Below, piece by piece: positions 52,713 through 61,485 of a DNA stretch of 64,000 nt. Numbering within the stretch: the stretch's first letter is position 1; every line of letters starts with the position of its first letter. The notes under the pieces are model-generated. The model saw nothing but the letters and a program-made list of their open reading frames with translations, made no database searches and had not been told where the DNA came from. The stretch is from an uncultured Lachnospiraceae bacterium (GTDB taxonomy: Bacteria; Bacillota; Clostridia; Lachnospirales; Lachnospiraceae), in NCBI GenBank assembly GCA_934351835.1, contig CAKRJP010000004.1:107420-171419 (forward strand), in the 5' to 3' direction. The position numbers were made by a program, and so were the translations under genes.

Positions 52713-53300
52713 TTACAGGCTTCCTTTTGTACTCCAGGTTCCTGTAATTCTTGGTTCCTCCATCGTCGCCATGTCTAATGCTTTCCCGAAACTCTTAAAT
52801 AATGCTTCTGTCTTGTGATGATCATTCTCGCCATCCAGAATGCGGAGATGAATATTCATCATGGCACTGTAAGAAATAGCATAGAAAAATTCTTTGACCA
52901 TCTGGGTATCCATGTCACCCATCATCGCGGCGTCAAATGTTGCATCAAACTGTAAGTACGGTCTGCCGGACAGATCAATGGCACAGAGTGCCAGTGTCTC
53001 ATCCATGGGAAGAATAAAGTATCCGAATCTCTTGATGCCTGCTTTATCTCCCACGGCCTGTGCAATTGCCTGACCTAATACGATACCGGTATCTTCGATA
53101 GTGTGATGTGCATCAACTTCCAGATCACCTTTTACTTTTACGGTCAGATCAAACAATCCATGCTTGGCAAATCCTGTCAGCATGTGGTCAAAAAATCCGA
53201 CACCTGTATCAATCTCACTTTTTCCAGTTCCGTCCAGGTTGATAGTAACCAGAACATCTGTTTCTTTTGTAGTTCTTTTACAAGTTGCGATTCTTTCCAT
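52713..53300 (-). CDS. hisB: Imidazoleglycerol-phosphate dehydratase
   Basis: This 195-residue enzyme dehydrates imidazoleglycerol phosphate in histidine synthesis. It shows the two manganese-binding repeats, VDAHHTIEDTGI and ENDHHKTEALFKSFGKAL, plus GFFDHMLTGFAKHG. It is monofunctional (no phosphatase domain). ATG 53300 is supported by AGGAGG nine bases upstream; the frame extends seven residues further without a site. It overlaps no neighbour; hisD ends 14 bases upstream. Confidence 0.96.
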   Translation of the reverse strand: MERIATCKRTTKETDVLVTINLDGTGKSEIDTGVGFFDHMLTGFAKHGLFDLTVKVKGDLEVDAHHTIEDTGIVLGQAIAQAVGDKAGIKRFGYFILPMDETLALCAIDLSGRPYLQFDATFDAAMMGDMDTQMVKEFFYAISYSAMMNIHLRILDGENDHHKTEALFKSFGKALDMATMEEPRITGTWSTKGSL

Positions 53301-53313
53301 CTTAAGAATCCTC

Positions 53314-54603
53314 CTATTCAAACCTTACTTTGATAGAATTTGCATGTGCTGTCAACTGTTCAGCCTCTGCAAATTTCTCAATATCTGTATGTATCTCTTC
53401 CAGTGCATTTCTTGAATAAGAAATAATGCTTGATTTCTTAATAAAATCGTCTACAGAAAGTGGTGAGAAGAATTTTGCGGTTCCATTGGTCGGAAGGACA
53501 TGGTTTGGTCCGGCAAAATAATCTCCCAGCGGCTCACTGGAATATTCTCCGATAAAGATAGCACCGGCGTTTCGGATTTTTGTCATAACATCAAAAGGAT
53601 TCTTTGTCTGAATCTCCAGATGCTCGGATGCAATATCATTTGCAATAGCGATGGCCTCATCCATGTTCTCAGCCACCAGAATGTATCCGTAGTTATCCAG
53701 TGACTTCTGAATGATTTCTTTTCTGGAAAGTTCTGCCACAAACTGATCTACCTGTGCAGATACTTTTTCTGCCAGCTCGTCGCTGGTTGTTACCAGGATT
53801 GCGGAAGCCAGTTCATCATGCTCTGCCTGTGACAGAAGATCTGCTGCGACATATCTCGGATTGGCTGTCTCATCTGCAATGACCAGGATTTCGCTTGGTC
53901 CGGCGATGGCATCAATACTGACATGTCCATAAACCGCCTTTTTTGCAAGAGCTACGTAAATATTTCCAGGTCCGACAATCTTGTCTACTTTCGGAATACT
54001 CTCGGTTCCGTAAGCTAACGCTCCGATTGCCTGTGCGCCGCCGACTTTATAGATTGCAGTTGCACCCGCCTCATTTGCTGCAATCAGCGTATTTGGTGTG
54101 ACTTTTCCGTCTTTTCCCGGAGGTGTTACCATAATGATTTCTTCAACGCCGGCAACTTTTGCAGGTACGATGTTCATCAGTACAGAAGACGGATAAACGG
54201 CTTTTCCGCCCGGTACATATACGCCGACTCTCTGCAGTGCCGTGACTTTCTGTCCAAGCATCGTTCCATCCGGTTTGCTGTCGAACCAGCTATATTGTCT
54301 CTGCTTCTCATGATAAGCCTTAATATTCTCCAGAGCTTTACGGATGATCTTCACCAGTTCCGGATCTGCAAGCTCGTAAGCTTCTTTGATTTCTTCTTCT
54401 GTCACACGGATGTTAGAGGAATCAATCTTTACTTTGTCAAATTGGTAAGTATAATCGAAGATTGCCTGATCTTTTTCATTTTTTACACGATCAAGAATCG
54501 CCTGCACACCTTCCTCGTATTGCCCGTAATTGTTGGGACTTCTCTTTAACAGATCTTCTAACAGATTCTTTCTTGACTCTGCGGTTAAATGTTGTATTCT
54601 CAT
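53314..54603 (-). CDS. hisD: Histidinol dehydrogenase
   Basis: This 429-residue NAD-dependent zinc enzyme performs the last two oxidations of histidine synthesis. Blocks visible: QRVGVYVPGGKAVYPSSVLMN, KVGGAQAIGALAYGTE, IDAIAGPSEILVIAD, ADLLSQAEHDE and GPNHVLPTNGTAKF. I place the start at ATG 54603 (MRIQHLT); the frame is open to 54738 but the extra 45 residues run into hisG and have no homology. AAAGGA lies about ten bases upstream. Confidence 0.95.
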   Translation of the reverse strand: MRIQHLTAESRKNLLEDLLKRSPNNYGQYEEGVQAILDRVKNEKDQAIFDYTYQFDKVKIDSSNIRVTEEEIKEAYELADPELVKIIRKALENIKAYHEKQRQYSWFDSKPDGTMLGQKVTALQRVGVYVPGGKAVYPSSVLMNIVPAKVAGVEEIIMVTPPGKDGKVTPNTLIAANEAGATAIYKVGGAQAIGALAYGTESIPKVDKIVGPGNIYVALAKKAVYGHVSIDAIAGPSEILVIADETANPRYVAADLLSQAEHDELASAILVTTSDELAEKVSAQVDQFVAELSRKEIIQKSLDNYGYILVAENMDEAIAIANDIASEHLEIQTKNPFDVMTKIRNAGAIFIGEYSSEPLGDYFAGPNHVLPTNGTAKFFSPLSVDDFIKKSSIISYSRNALEEIHTDIEKFAEAEQLTAHANSIKVRFE

Positions 54604-54638
54604 ATCTATCTTGTCCTTTCTGTCACGTATTGCTTCAA

Positions 54639-55274
54639 TTACAACTGTGTCTTCAGTCTTGATATCAGATCTTTGATTCTGTCTGCCTCCATACGCATGC
54701 TGACCGGATTGACGATCATGCGCGCTGATAACGGGCATACTTCTTCTAACACTTCCAGTCCGTTTTCTCTTAAAGTAGAACCGGTCTCTACGATATCTAC
54801 AATCACTTCTGAAAGTCCTACGATCGGTGCCAGTTCGATGGATCCGTTTAATTTGATGATCTCAACGGTCTGGTGTTTGGTATTATAAAAATAATCTTTG
54901 GCAATGTTTGGATATTTTGTTGCCACGCGGATCAACTCATGGTGCTGAAGTAGCGGTGTTGCCTCTTTATATCCGCAGACACACATCTTACATTTTCCAT
55001 ATCCGAGATCTAATACTTCATGGACTTTACGTCCTTCTTCCAGAATGGTATCTTTTCCGACCACACCTATGTCAGCTGCACCGTACTCTACATAAGTCGG
55101 CACATCCGGTCCTTTGGCCAGGAAGAAACGCAGTTTTAATTCTTCGTTGGTGAAAATCAGTTTCCTGGAATTTTTATCTTTCATTTCCTCGCAGGTGATT
55201 CCGATTTTTTCAAATAATTCAAGAGTCTGATTCGCCAGACGTCCTTTTCCAAGTGCAAATGTCAAATATCTCAT
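54639..55274 (-). CDS. hisG: ATP phosphoribosyltransferase, short form
   Basis: This 211-residue catalytic subunit performs the committed step, joining ATP and PRPP. It contains FALGKGRLANQTL, AADIGVVGKDTI and the PRPP-binding GLSEVIVDIVETGSTLREN. The C-terminal regulatory domain of long HisG is absent, so it depends on HisZ, encoded six bases upstream. Confidence 0.96.
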   Translation of the reverse strand: MRYLTFALGKGRLANQTLELFEKIGITCEEMKDKNSRKLIFTNEELKLRFFLAKGPDVPTYVEYGAADIGVVGKDTILEEGRKVHEVLDLGYGKCKMCVCGYKEATPLLQHHELIRVATKYPNIAKDYFYNTKHQTVEIIKLNGSIELAPIVGLSEVIVDIVETGSTLRENGLEVLEEVCPLSARMIVNPVSMRMEADRIKDLISRLKTQL

Positions 55275-55280
55275 ATACGT

Positions 55281-56525
55281 CTAACCCCTCTCTATTGTCT
55301 TATGTTCGCCTGTCACCAGATTGACCATGGTGATCTCACCGGATTTGGAAATGTAAATTAAATTACTTGCATAATATTCATTTCCGTAGGCAATATACTG
55401 CTCCAGCGTCTTGTTATCGTCTTTCTTTAACAGCTCGGTATTCTTCGCCTTCCTTCGGAAATCTTTTGCCAGTGCAATGGCTTCTTTCTGGCGTCCGTCA
55501 TCATACAGAACAATGTAATTTTTTCTGGTATAAACGATTCTTGCTTTCTGCCTGGTAAGTGCATTCATCAGCTCATCAATAACAATTGCAAATCCGATGG
55601 ACGGTGATTTCTTTCCAAATTTCTCAATCAGGTGATCGTAACGTCCGCCGCGGACAACAGCATCTCCGATTCCATAAGTATAGCCGCGGAATACGATACC
55701 TGTATAATATCCATAAGTTCCTGTCATACTGAGATCGAAAGTTACGAACTTTTCAACACCATACTGTCTTAAAATGCGGTAGATCTGCTCTAAACGTTTG
55801 ATTGCCATTACACCTTTGGAGTTTGGTGCAAGATTTTTTGCTTTTTCTAAAATCTCAATACCACCTACCAGTTCGTTTAATGCAACAATTGCTTCTCTGG
55901 AACTTCTTTTTACCTGGATGCTGTCCAGATATTCTTCTACGCCGTAGTAATTACGGTTATTAATCAGTTCCAATACACGGTCCTGTGCATCCTCATCCAA
56001 CTGTGTATCCTCGATCAGACTCTGGAAAAATTCAACGTTTCCGACATTTAGCTGGAATTCTTTCAGCCCGATCGTCAGCATGGATTCAATAACCAATGCT
56101 AACATCTCAGCATCTGCTTCTATAGAGTCATCACCGATAAATTCCGCACCCATCTGGGTGTTCTCGCTGAGTCTTCCCTGATATTTACTCTGGTTTACAA
56201 ATGTATTTCCTGTATAGCACAGACGAATCGGCAATTCCTCTTCCTGGAAAAGTGTTGCCGCCACACGGGCGATGGACGGTGTGATATCCGGTCTGAGTGC
56301 TAATGTATTTCCATCTTTATCAAAAAACTTGTAGAGATCTTTGGAAGGTGTTGTTCCAATCTCTTTGCGGAATACGTCAAAATATTCGAACATCGGAGTC
56401 TGGATATCATGATATCCGTATAAATGAAAGACTTTTTTCAGTCTGCTCTCTAATGCAAGCTTCTTGCCACATTCTACATTATATATATCCCTGACTCCCT
56501 CCGGAGTATGTAATAATCTCTTCAT
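55281..56525 (-). CDS. hisZ: HisZ, regulatory subunit of ATP phosphoribosyltransferase
   Basis: This 414-residue protein is a HisS-like paralogue (EGVRDIYNVECGKKLALESR, ALRPDITPSIARV, FRGYTYGIGDAVVRGGRYDHL). HisZ lacks tRNA charging and forms the hetero-octameric regulator of short HisG. Its place just before hisG and the absence of the anticodon-binding domain of HisS support HisZ. It is the first gene of the his operon, downstream of a consensus promoter. Confidence 0.92.
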   Translation of the reverse strand: MKRLLHTPEGVRDIYNVECGKKLALESRLKKVFHLYGYHDIQTPMFEYFDVFRKEIGTTPSKDLYKFFDKDGNTLALRPDITPSIARVAATLFQEEELPIRLCYTGNTFVNQSKYQGRLSENTQMGAEFIGDDSIEADAEMLALVIESMLTIGLKEFQLNVGNVEFFQSLIEDTQLDEDAQDRVLELINNRNYYGVEEYLDSIQVKRSSREAIVALNELVGGIEILEKAKNLAPNSKGVMAIKRLEQIYRILRQYGVEKFVTFDLSMTGTYGYYTGIVFRGYTYGIGDAVVRGGRYDHLIEKFGKKSPSIGFAIVIDELMNALTRQKARIVYTRKNYIVLYDDGRQKEAIALAKDFRRKAKNTELLKKDDNKTLEQYIAYGNEYYASNLIYISKSGEITMVNLVTGEHKTIERG

Positions 56526-56546
56526 ATGTCCTCCCTGTTATCTTTT

Positions 56547-56573
56547 AGCGTAGCACTTTAGCGTGCTACCATG
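56547..56573 (-). promoter_or_regulatory. Palindrome with 13-base direct repeats in the his operon leader
   Basis: On the minus strand GTAGCAC-GCTAAA-GTGCTAC is a perfect 7-base inverted repeat starting about 10-20 bases after the predicted transcript start. On the plus strand the same region reads TTTAGCGTAGCAC then TTTAGCGTGCTAC, two near-identical direct repeats. It may be a repressor operator. A TrpR-like (YerC/HisR-type) repressor has been proposed for his genes in Bacillota, but I cannot match the motif. Confidence 0.55.
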
Positions 56574-56588
56574 TTAAAACCCTTTAGA

Positions 56589-56617
56589 ATTATAAGCATT
56601 TTCTTACTCTTTGTCAA
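56589..56617 (-). promoter_or_regulatory. Consensus promoter for the his operon
   Basis: On the minus strand TTGACA (56612-56617) and TATAAT (56589-56594) are exactly 17 bases apart, a perfect sigma-A match. The -35 lies within the 3' end of recU. Confidence 0.9.
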
Positions 56618-57152
56618 CCTCATCCCGAAGCATAAGATCTTTGTTCAGCATATCCAGATACGGAACATAGCAGCCTCTGTAGAGCTCAAAGAAAAACTCT
56701 TTGTCCAGTTCCTCCCGCCGGAAGCTTTTTCTGCCGCCCTCTTTCGCACGCTGCCAATATTTATTTAATTCTTCGTAACGAAGATAATATAGTTCGTTTC
56801 TCGTCGAATAGTAGATCAGGATAAATGCGATTCCACCCTGCTTCTCGAAATCGCTCATGAATTTCACCTGATGCTCATGGATGTTCTGTAACGGAAAGGT
56901 ATCCGCTACACATTCTTTAGCGTCGAAACAGACAGGAATGCCCTGCACAGCTCCGATATAGTCGATAGTACTTCGCTGATCAAAGTATGCCAGCGTGATC
57001 TGCCGGTGTTCCTGGTCCATCCGGACCGGCGTGATCGGCGTTGGAATCTTCTGCATCAGTGCTAACCCTTTTTCCAGATACCATTCATTGGTGCGGTTGA
57101 CCAAATCTTCTAATGTTGAACCTCTAAGGCCTCTTGAATTCCATGTTCCCAT
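56604..57152 (-). CDS. recU: RecU, Holliday junction resolvase
   Basis: This 182-residue resolvase cuts four-way junctions. It shows NSRGLRGSTLEDLVNRTN, STIDYIGAVQGIPVCFDAKE (the metal-binding aspartate and DxK-type motif) and EHQVKFMSDFEKQGGIAFIL. ATG 57152 follows AAAGGAG. It overlaps the preceding pseudouridine synthase gene by 43 bases in a different frame. Unlike in bacilli, no PBP1 gene is adjacent. Confidence 0.93.
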   Translation of the reverse strand: MGTWNSRGLRGSTLEDLVNRTNEWYLEKGLALMQKIPTPITPVRMDQEHRQITLAYFDQRSTIDYIGAVQGIPVCFDAKECVADTFPLQNIHEHQVKFMSDFEKQGGIAFILIYYSTRNELYYLRYEELNKYWQRAKEGGRKSFRREELDKEFFFELYRGCYVPYLDMLNKDLMLRDEVDKE

Positions 57153-58129
57153 TTGGTCTCCTTTATGATTTTCCAGAATTTTTCAGGAACCGGAGCAATA
57201 TAAGTTTTGCCGGTCAGCTGCTGCAATGGTTCCTGCATCTTTGGAAATGTAATCTGATATGCATGCAAAAGCTGTGCACTCAGATGGTATTCTTTTTTAT
57301 ATAGTTCATTCGTCTGTCGGTTACCGTATTTATAATCTCCCAGCAGCGGATGTCCGATGGCACTTAAATGTGCCCGGATCTGATGTGTTTTTCCGGTGAT
57401 CAAATGTACCTTTAGCAATGTTACTTCTTTATTCCATGCAATTGGTTCGTATTCGGTCTCTATCCGTTGGTCGCCCTGAAGACCTCCTGCCATTTTTACG
57501 GTCACTTTATTAGTTTTCTCATCTTTCGCAAGATAGCCATTGATATGCGCCTGCTTTGTAAGTTTTCCTTTTACGATGCAAAGATAATATTTCTTCACGC
57601 TTCGGTCTTTGAAAATCTCTGCCATCTTCTGCAGTCCCGGGAGGCTTTTCCCTGCCACGATCAATCCACTGGTATTCCGGTCGAGACGGTTACATACTGC
57701 CGGTCGGAAAGTTTTTAATGTTTCTTCTGTAATCTGGCCGCTTACCATCAGATAATCTGTCAGATATTCAACTATAGAGGTGTCATTTTTTTCTGCTTTC
57801 TGGGAAAGTACTCCCACAGGTTTGTTAATCAGCAGAATATGTTCATCTTCGTAGATCACCGGAATTTTTTTCCCGGAAGTCTTTTTTGTTTTCGCCAATG
57901 TAGTGGGCTGACCTTCGAATTTTTTCAATGTCTCATCGGAAAAATATAATTTGACCGAATCGCCCTCTTTTAATTTTTCATTTCCGGAAGCTTTTTTGTC
58001 ATTTAATACAATATTTTTCTTGCGGAGCATCTTATAAATAAAACTCCCTGTTGCTTCTTTTAAATATTTTTTTAATAGCTTATCCAGCCTCTGGCCGGAT
58101 TCATTTGCCGTAATCTTAATTTCTTTCAT
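57110..58129 (-). CDS. RluA-family pseudouridine synthase with S4 domain
   Basis: This 339-residue enzyme has an N-terminal S4 domain (QRLDKLLKKYLKEATGSF) and a catalytic domain with NRLDRNTSGLIVAGK (catalytic Asp) and KTHQIRAHLSAIGHPLLGD. The second half fits the RluC/RluD group; target bases are unknown. A second family member is at 26379. The 3' end overlaps recU by 43 bases. Confidence 0.9.
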   Translation of the reverse strand: MKEIKITANESGQRLDKLLKKYLKEATGSFIYKMLRKKNIVLNDKKASGNEKLKEGDSVKLYFSDETLKKFEGQPTTLAKTKKTSGKKIPVIYEDEHILLINKPVGVLSQKAEKNDTSIVEYLTDYLMVSGQITEETLKTFRPAVCNRLDRNTSGLIVAGKSLPGLQKMAEIFKDRSVKKYYLCIVKGKLTKQAHINGYLAKDEKTNKVTVKMAGGLQGDQRIETEYEPIAWNKEVTLLKVHLITGKTHQIRAHLSAIGHPLLGDYKYGNRQTNELYKKEYHLSAQLLHAYQITFPKMQEPLQQLTGKTYIAPVPEKFWKIIKETKWEHGIQEALEVQH

Positions 58130-58168
58130 AGTGTTGTTGCCCGGTTATTCATTCTTTTTATAACTCTG

Positions 58169-58747
58169 TTACATAGATACGCTCAAAATCTTTGCGCGTA
58201 TTGATTTTTCTCTTCTTCCCGGCTCTTCACCACTGACAGACGCCATATTGTTTAAGCCCTCTGCTCTGGATAAAAATGCCGTATAGTCATGGAAGACTTT
58301 TACTGTCATTTTTTCATAATGATGGGATTCTAACAGTGCCTTTATATAATCTGCCACTGCCTTTTCATCCGTCTTAGGATTGCTTGTATAGCCACAGATC
58401 ACATGCTCTGAGATTACGATTGCCTCCACAGACATCAATTTTTCGGAGCATGTAAGGAGCAGATCATAAGCAGTCACCAGTAATGGGGCTTTCTCTTTTA
58501 TCTCACGGTAACGTTCTGCTTCAATACCTTTAAACGGAGTCATTACAACAAATTCTACGAGCATCTTGGATGCCGGAAGGCATCCTACCACCGCTACTAC
58601 CGTCAGTACGTTCAGACGGCTCCCGGTCTGTATATAGCCAATGACAAATACCGCGATCACTACTGCAAATTCTAATACGGCCCACAACAGATAGCGCATC
58701 TTTCTTGCCAGTATATATCCCGGTCGTCCTTTTTGTAGTTTCTTCAT
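58169..58747 (-). CDS. Hypothetical two-pass membrane protein
   Basis: This 192-residue protein has a basic N-terminus, two hydrophobic segments (about residues 17-42 and 46-66), then a roughly 125-residue soluble domain containing VIAISEH-like and VICGYTSNPKTD segments. The family is common beside SDR and YgiQ genes in Lachnospiraceae as far as I recall, but has no named function. It starts a few bases after the SDR gene. Confidence 0.7.
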   Translation of the reverse strand: MKKLQKGRPGYILARKMRYLLWAVLEFAVVIAVFVIGYIQTGSRLNVLTVVAVVGCLPASKMLVEFVVMTPFKGIEAERYREIKEKAPLLVTAYDLLLTCSEKLMSVEAIVISEHVICGYTSNPKTDEKAVADYIKALLESHHYEKMTVKVFHDYTAFLSRAEGLNNMASVSGEEPGRREKSIRAKILSVSM

Positions 58748-58762
58748 GAGTTAAATTCTCCT

Positions 58763-59533
58763 TTAGTGCTTTTTATCATTCATCTTTTGGAATAATCGTG
58801 CGATGCATGGATCCGGGATCATTCCTGATGCAGTCCTGGCCGCTTTCATCGGAAATCCATAAACGGAAACTGCACGTTTTTTCTTTGAATCAATCAATGC
58901 TTTTTTTACTACATTTTTTGCCTCTACAAATAATTTATCTTTTACAGATGCAGGACGTTCTTCGCCGGTATGCTCGAAGAATTCGGTATCCACAGGTCCC
59001 GGGCAGACAGAGGTCACATAGATTTCCTGATTCTTTAATTCGCTTCTCAGTGCATTTGAAAAACTATAGACATAGGATTTGCTTGCCGCATAGACTGCAA
59101 ATTCCGGCTGTGGACCAAATGCTGCCGCAGATGCCAGATTGATGATACGGCTTCCGGCTGACATATAAGGAAGGCAGATCTTCGTCATTCTGGTCAGTGC
59201 CTCGCAGTTTAACTGTACCATTCCAAGCTGCTCTTTTTCTTCAATCTCCTGAAATTCACCAATTTTTCCATATCCGGCTGCATTGACCAGCATACGGATA
59301 TCCGGGTGGTAATCTTTCAGACAGGAACTTATATTTTCATATACATCATCTTCCAGAAGATCCTGTGCAAATACTCGTACCGGAACGGAAAGTCCCGGCG
59401 CCAGATCTTTTAAGCGTTCTTCCCGCCTTGCAATAACCCATATTTCATCTAAATGCTTATATAAACGTGGTATCTGTCTTGCAAATTCTCTTCCAAGACC
59501 AGAGGATGCGCCTGTGATAATAGCGATCCGCAT
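58763..59533 (-). CDS. Short-chain dehydrogenase/reductase
   Basis: This 256-residue SDR has the cofactor motif TGASSGLGREFA, NAAG, the catalytic serine region NLASAAAF and YAASKSYV (YxxxK). The Arg-rich segment after the second strand (IARREERL) suggests NADPH preference. Substrate unknown. ATG 59533 is chosen because AAAGGAG sits nine bases upstream; ATG 59542 abuts it. It follows ygiQ. Confidence 0.88.
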   Translation of the reverse strand: MRIAIITGASSGLGREFARQIPRLYKHLDEIWVIARREERLKDLAPGLSVPVRVFAQDLLEDDVYENISSCLKDYHPDIRMLVNAAGYGKIGEFQEIEEKEQLGMVQLNCEALTRMTKICLPYMSAGSRIINLASAAAFGPQPEFAVYAASKSYVYSFSNALRSELKNQEIYVTSVCPGPVDTEFFEHTGEERPASVKDKLFVEAKNVVKKALIDSKKKRAVSVYGFPMKAARTASGMIPDPCIARLFQKMNDKKH

Positions 59534-59538
59534 CACGA

Positions 59539-61485
59539 TCATCTCCTTTTCTTCTTGTGGACACTTCGCCCTTGATTTCTTCCGTGATTTTTATCATTGA
59601 CACTTCGATTCGGCTTCTGGTTCCGTCCATTGCCCGAAGAATTTTTGCCAGATCCTTTATTCCCTGAAAATGCTTTCTCGGCAGCCATCTTTCTCGGCCG
59701 GATCAGACATTTTTTATCGAATCCCACCAGATCCATACGTCCCTCTTTTCTTAAGGCCTCCATGACCAGGTCATAATTTTTCGGATCCCGGTACTGGATC
59801 AGTGCACGCTGGATGGCTTTCTCGTGGGGATTCTTTGGTACATAGACCGGCTGCATATTTCTCGGGTCAACGCCTGTATAATACATACAGGTGGAAATTG
59901 TAGATGGTGTCGGATAGAAATCCTGCACCTGCTCCGGCATGTAACCTAAGTCTCTTAAATGTTCTGCCAGCTCAATGGCATCTTTCATTCGTGATCCCGG
60001 ATGTGAGGACATCAGATAAGGAACCAGATATTGATCCATGCCCAGGTCCTTGTTGATCTTTTTATATTTTTCTGTAAATGCGCGGTAAACGGAATTTTCC
60101 GGTTTCCCCATTTTCTGGAGAACCGCATCTGACACATGTTCCGGTGCTACTTTCAACTGACCGCTGACGTGGTATTGGCAGAGTTCCCGGAAAAATGTGT
60201 CATTCTTATCTGCCATCACATAATCAAAGCGGATACCTGAGCGGATAAATACTTTTTTCACTCTCGGGAGTGCCCGTAATTTGCGTAATAATTTCACATA
60301 ATCCGAATGATCGACATTCAAATTCTTACACGGTCTCGGGAATAAACACTGTTTTTCCTTGCAAACACCGTATTTTAATTGCTTCTGGCAGGATGGTTGT
60401 CTGAAATTAGCTGTCGGTCCACCAACATCGTGAATATAACCTTTGAAATCTGGATCTTCCGTCATCATTTTTGCTTCTTTAATCAGTGATTCATGGCTTC
60501 TGGTCTGTAAAATTCTGCCCTGATGGAAAGTCAATGCACAGAAACTACAGCCACCGAAACACCCACGATTGCTGATCAGACTGAATTTTACTTCCGAGAT
60601 CGCCGGCACACCGCCCAGTTTCTCGTAGGACGGATGATAGGTTCTCTGGTACGGCAGACTGTAGACATCGTCCATCTCCATCTGTGTTAAAGGTTCTGCC
60701 GCCGGATTCTGTACCACATATAAATGATCAGAATATGGTTCTACCAGGCGTTTTCCGGCGAATGGATCCGTATTGCAGTACTGTGTATAAAAACTTCTGG
60801 CATATTCTAATTTGTCTGCTTTTAAATCTTCGTATCCCGGCAGTGTAATTGCATCATATACACTGTTCAGAGTCTTTGTCTTATATACAGTTCCCGGAAT
60901 AAAAGTGATATCTTCTACCGCAATTCCACTGTCCAGGGCATCTGCGATCTCGATGATCGAACGCTCACCCATTCCGTAAGAAATCATATCTGCACCGGAA
61001 TCTAACAGGACGGAACGCTTTAATTTGTTTGACCAGTAATCATAATGCGCCAGTCGTCTTAAACTTGCCTCAATCCCGCCTAAAATAATCGGGGTCTTTT
61101 TATAAGTCTGACGGATCAGATTTCCGTAAACCACCACTGCATAATCCGGACGTTTCCCCATGACGCCCCCCGGCGTGTAGGCATCGGTTTTTCTGCGTTT
61201 TTTTGATACGGAATAATGGTTGACCATGGAATCCATATTTCCGGCGGATACCAGGAATCCGAGTCTTGGCTCGCCAAATGTCGTGATACTGTTTTTGTCT
61301 TTCCAGTCCGGCTGTGCAATGATCGCAACTTTATATCCCCTGGATTCCAATAACCTTGTGATGATTGCATGACCAAAGGATGGATGATCTACATATGCAT
61401 CTCCGGAAATATATACAAAATCAGGTTGCTCCCATCCTCTTTCTTCCATCTCTTTTCTGGTTATTGGTAAAAATTGATTTTTCAT
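59539..61485 (-). CDS. YgiQ-family radical SAM protein
   Basis: This 648-residue protein has an N-terminal YgiQ domain (WEQPDFVYISGDAYVDHPSF, SAGNMDSMVNHY) and a radical SAM cluster motif in RGCFGGCSFCALTFHQG (CxxxCxxC). KVAPEHVSDAVLQKMGKP follows, and the C-terminal tail is basic and Asn/Gly/Arg-rich. The reaction is unknown. Its start overlaps the rsuA-type gene by four bases (ATGA). Confidence 0.9.
   Translation of the reverse strand: MKNQFLPITRKEMEERGWEQPDFVYISGDAYVDHPSFGHAIITRLLESRGYKVAIIAQPDWKDKNSITTFGEPRLGFLVSAGNMDSMVNHYSVSKKRRKTDAYTPGGVMGKRPDYAVVVYGNLIRQTYKKTPIILGGIEASLRRLAHYDYWSNKLKRSVLLDSGADMISYGMGERSIIEIADALDSGIAVEDITFIPGTVYKTKTLNSVYDAITLPGYEDLKADKLEYARSFYTQYCNTDPFAGKRLVEPYSDHLYVVQNPAAEPLTQMEMDDVYSLPYQRTYHPSYEKLGGVPAISEVKFSLISNRGCFGGCSFCALTFHQGRILQTRSHESLIKEAKMMTEDPDFKGYIHDVGGPTANFRQPSCQKQLKYGVCKEKQCLFPRPCKNLNVDHSDYVKLLRKLRALPRVKKVFIRSGIRFDYVMADKNDTFFRELCQYHVSGQLKVAPEHVSDAVLQKMGKPENSVYRAFTEKYKKINKDLGMDQYLVPYLMSSHPGSRMKDAIELAEHLRDLGYMPEQVQDFYPTPSTISTCMYYTGVDPRNMQPVYVPKNPHEKAIQRALIQYRDPKNYDLVMEALRKEGRMDLVGFDKKCLIRPRKMAAEKAFSGNKGSGKNSSGNGRNQKPNRSVNDKNHGRNQGRSVHKKKRR

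Noticed and set aside
56526..56582. T-box leader for the his operon
   Set aside because: The predicted leader is under 60 bases with no T-box consensus.
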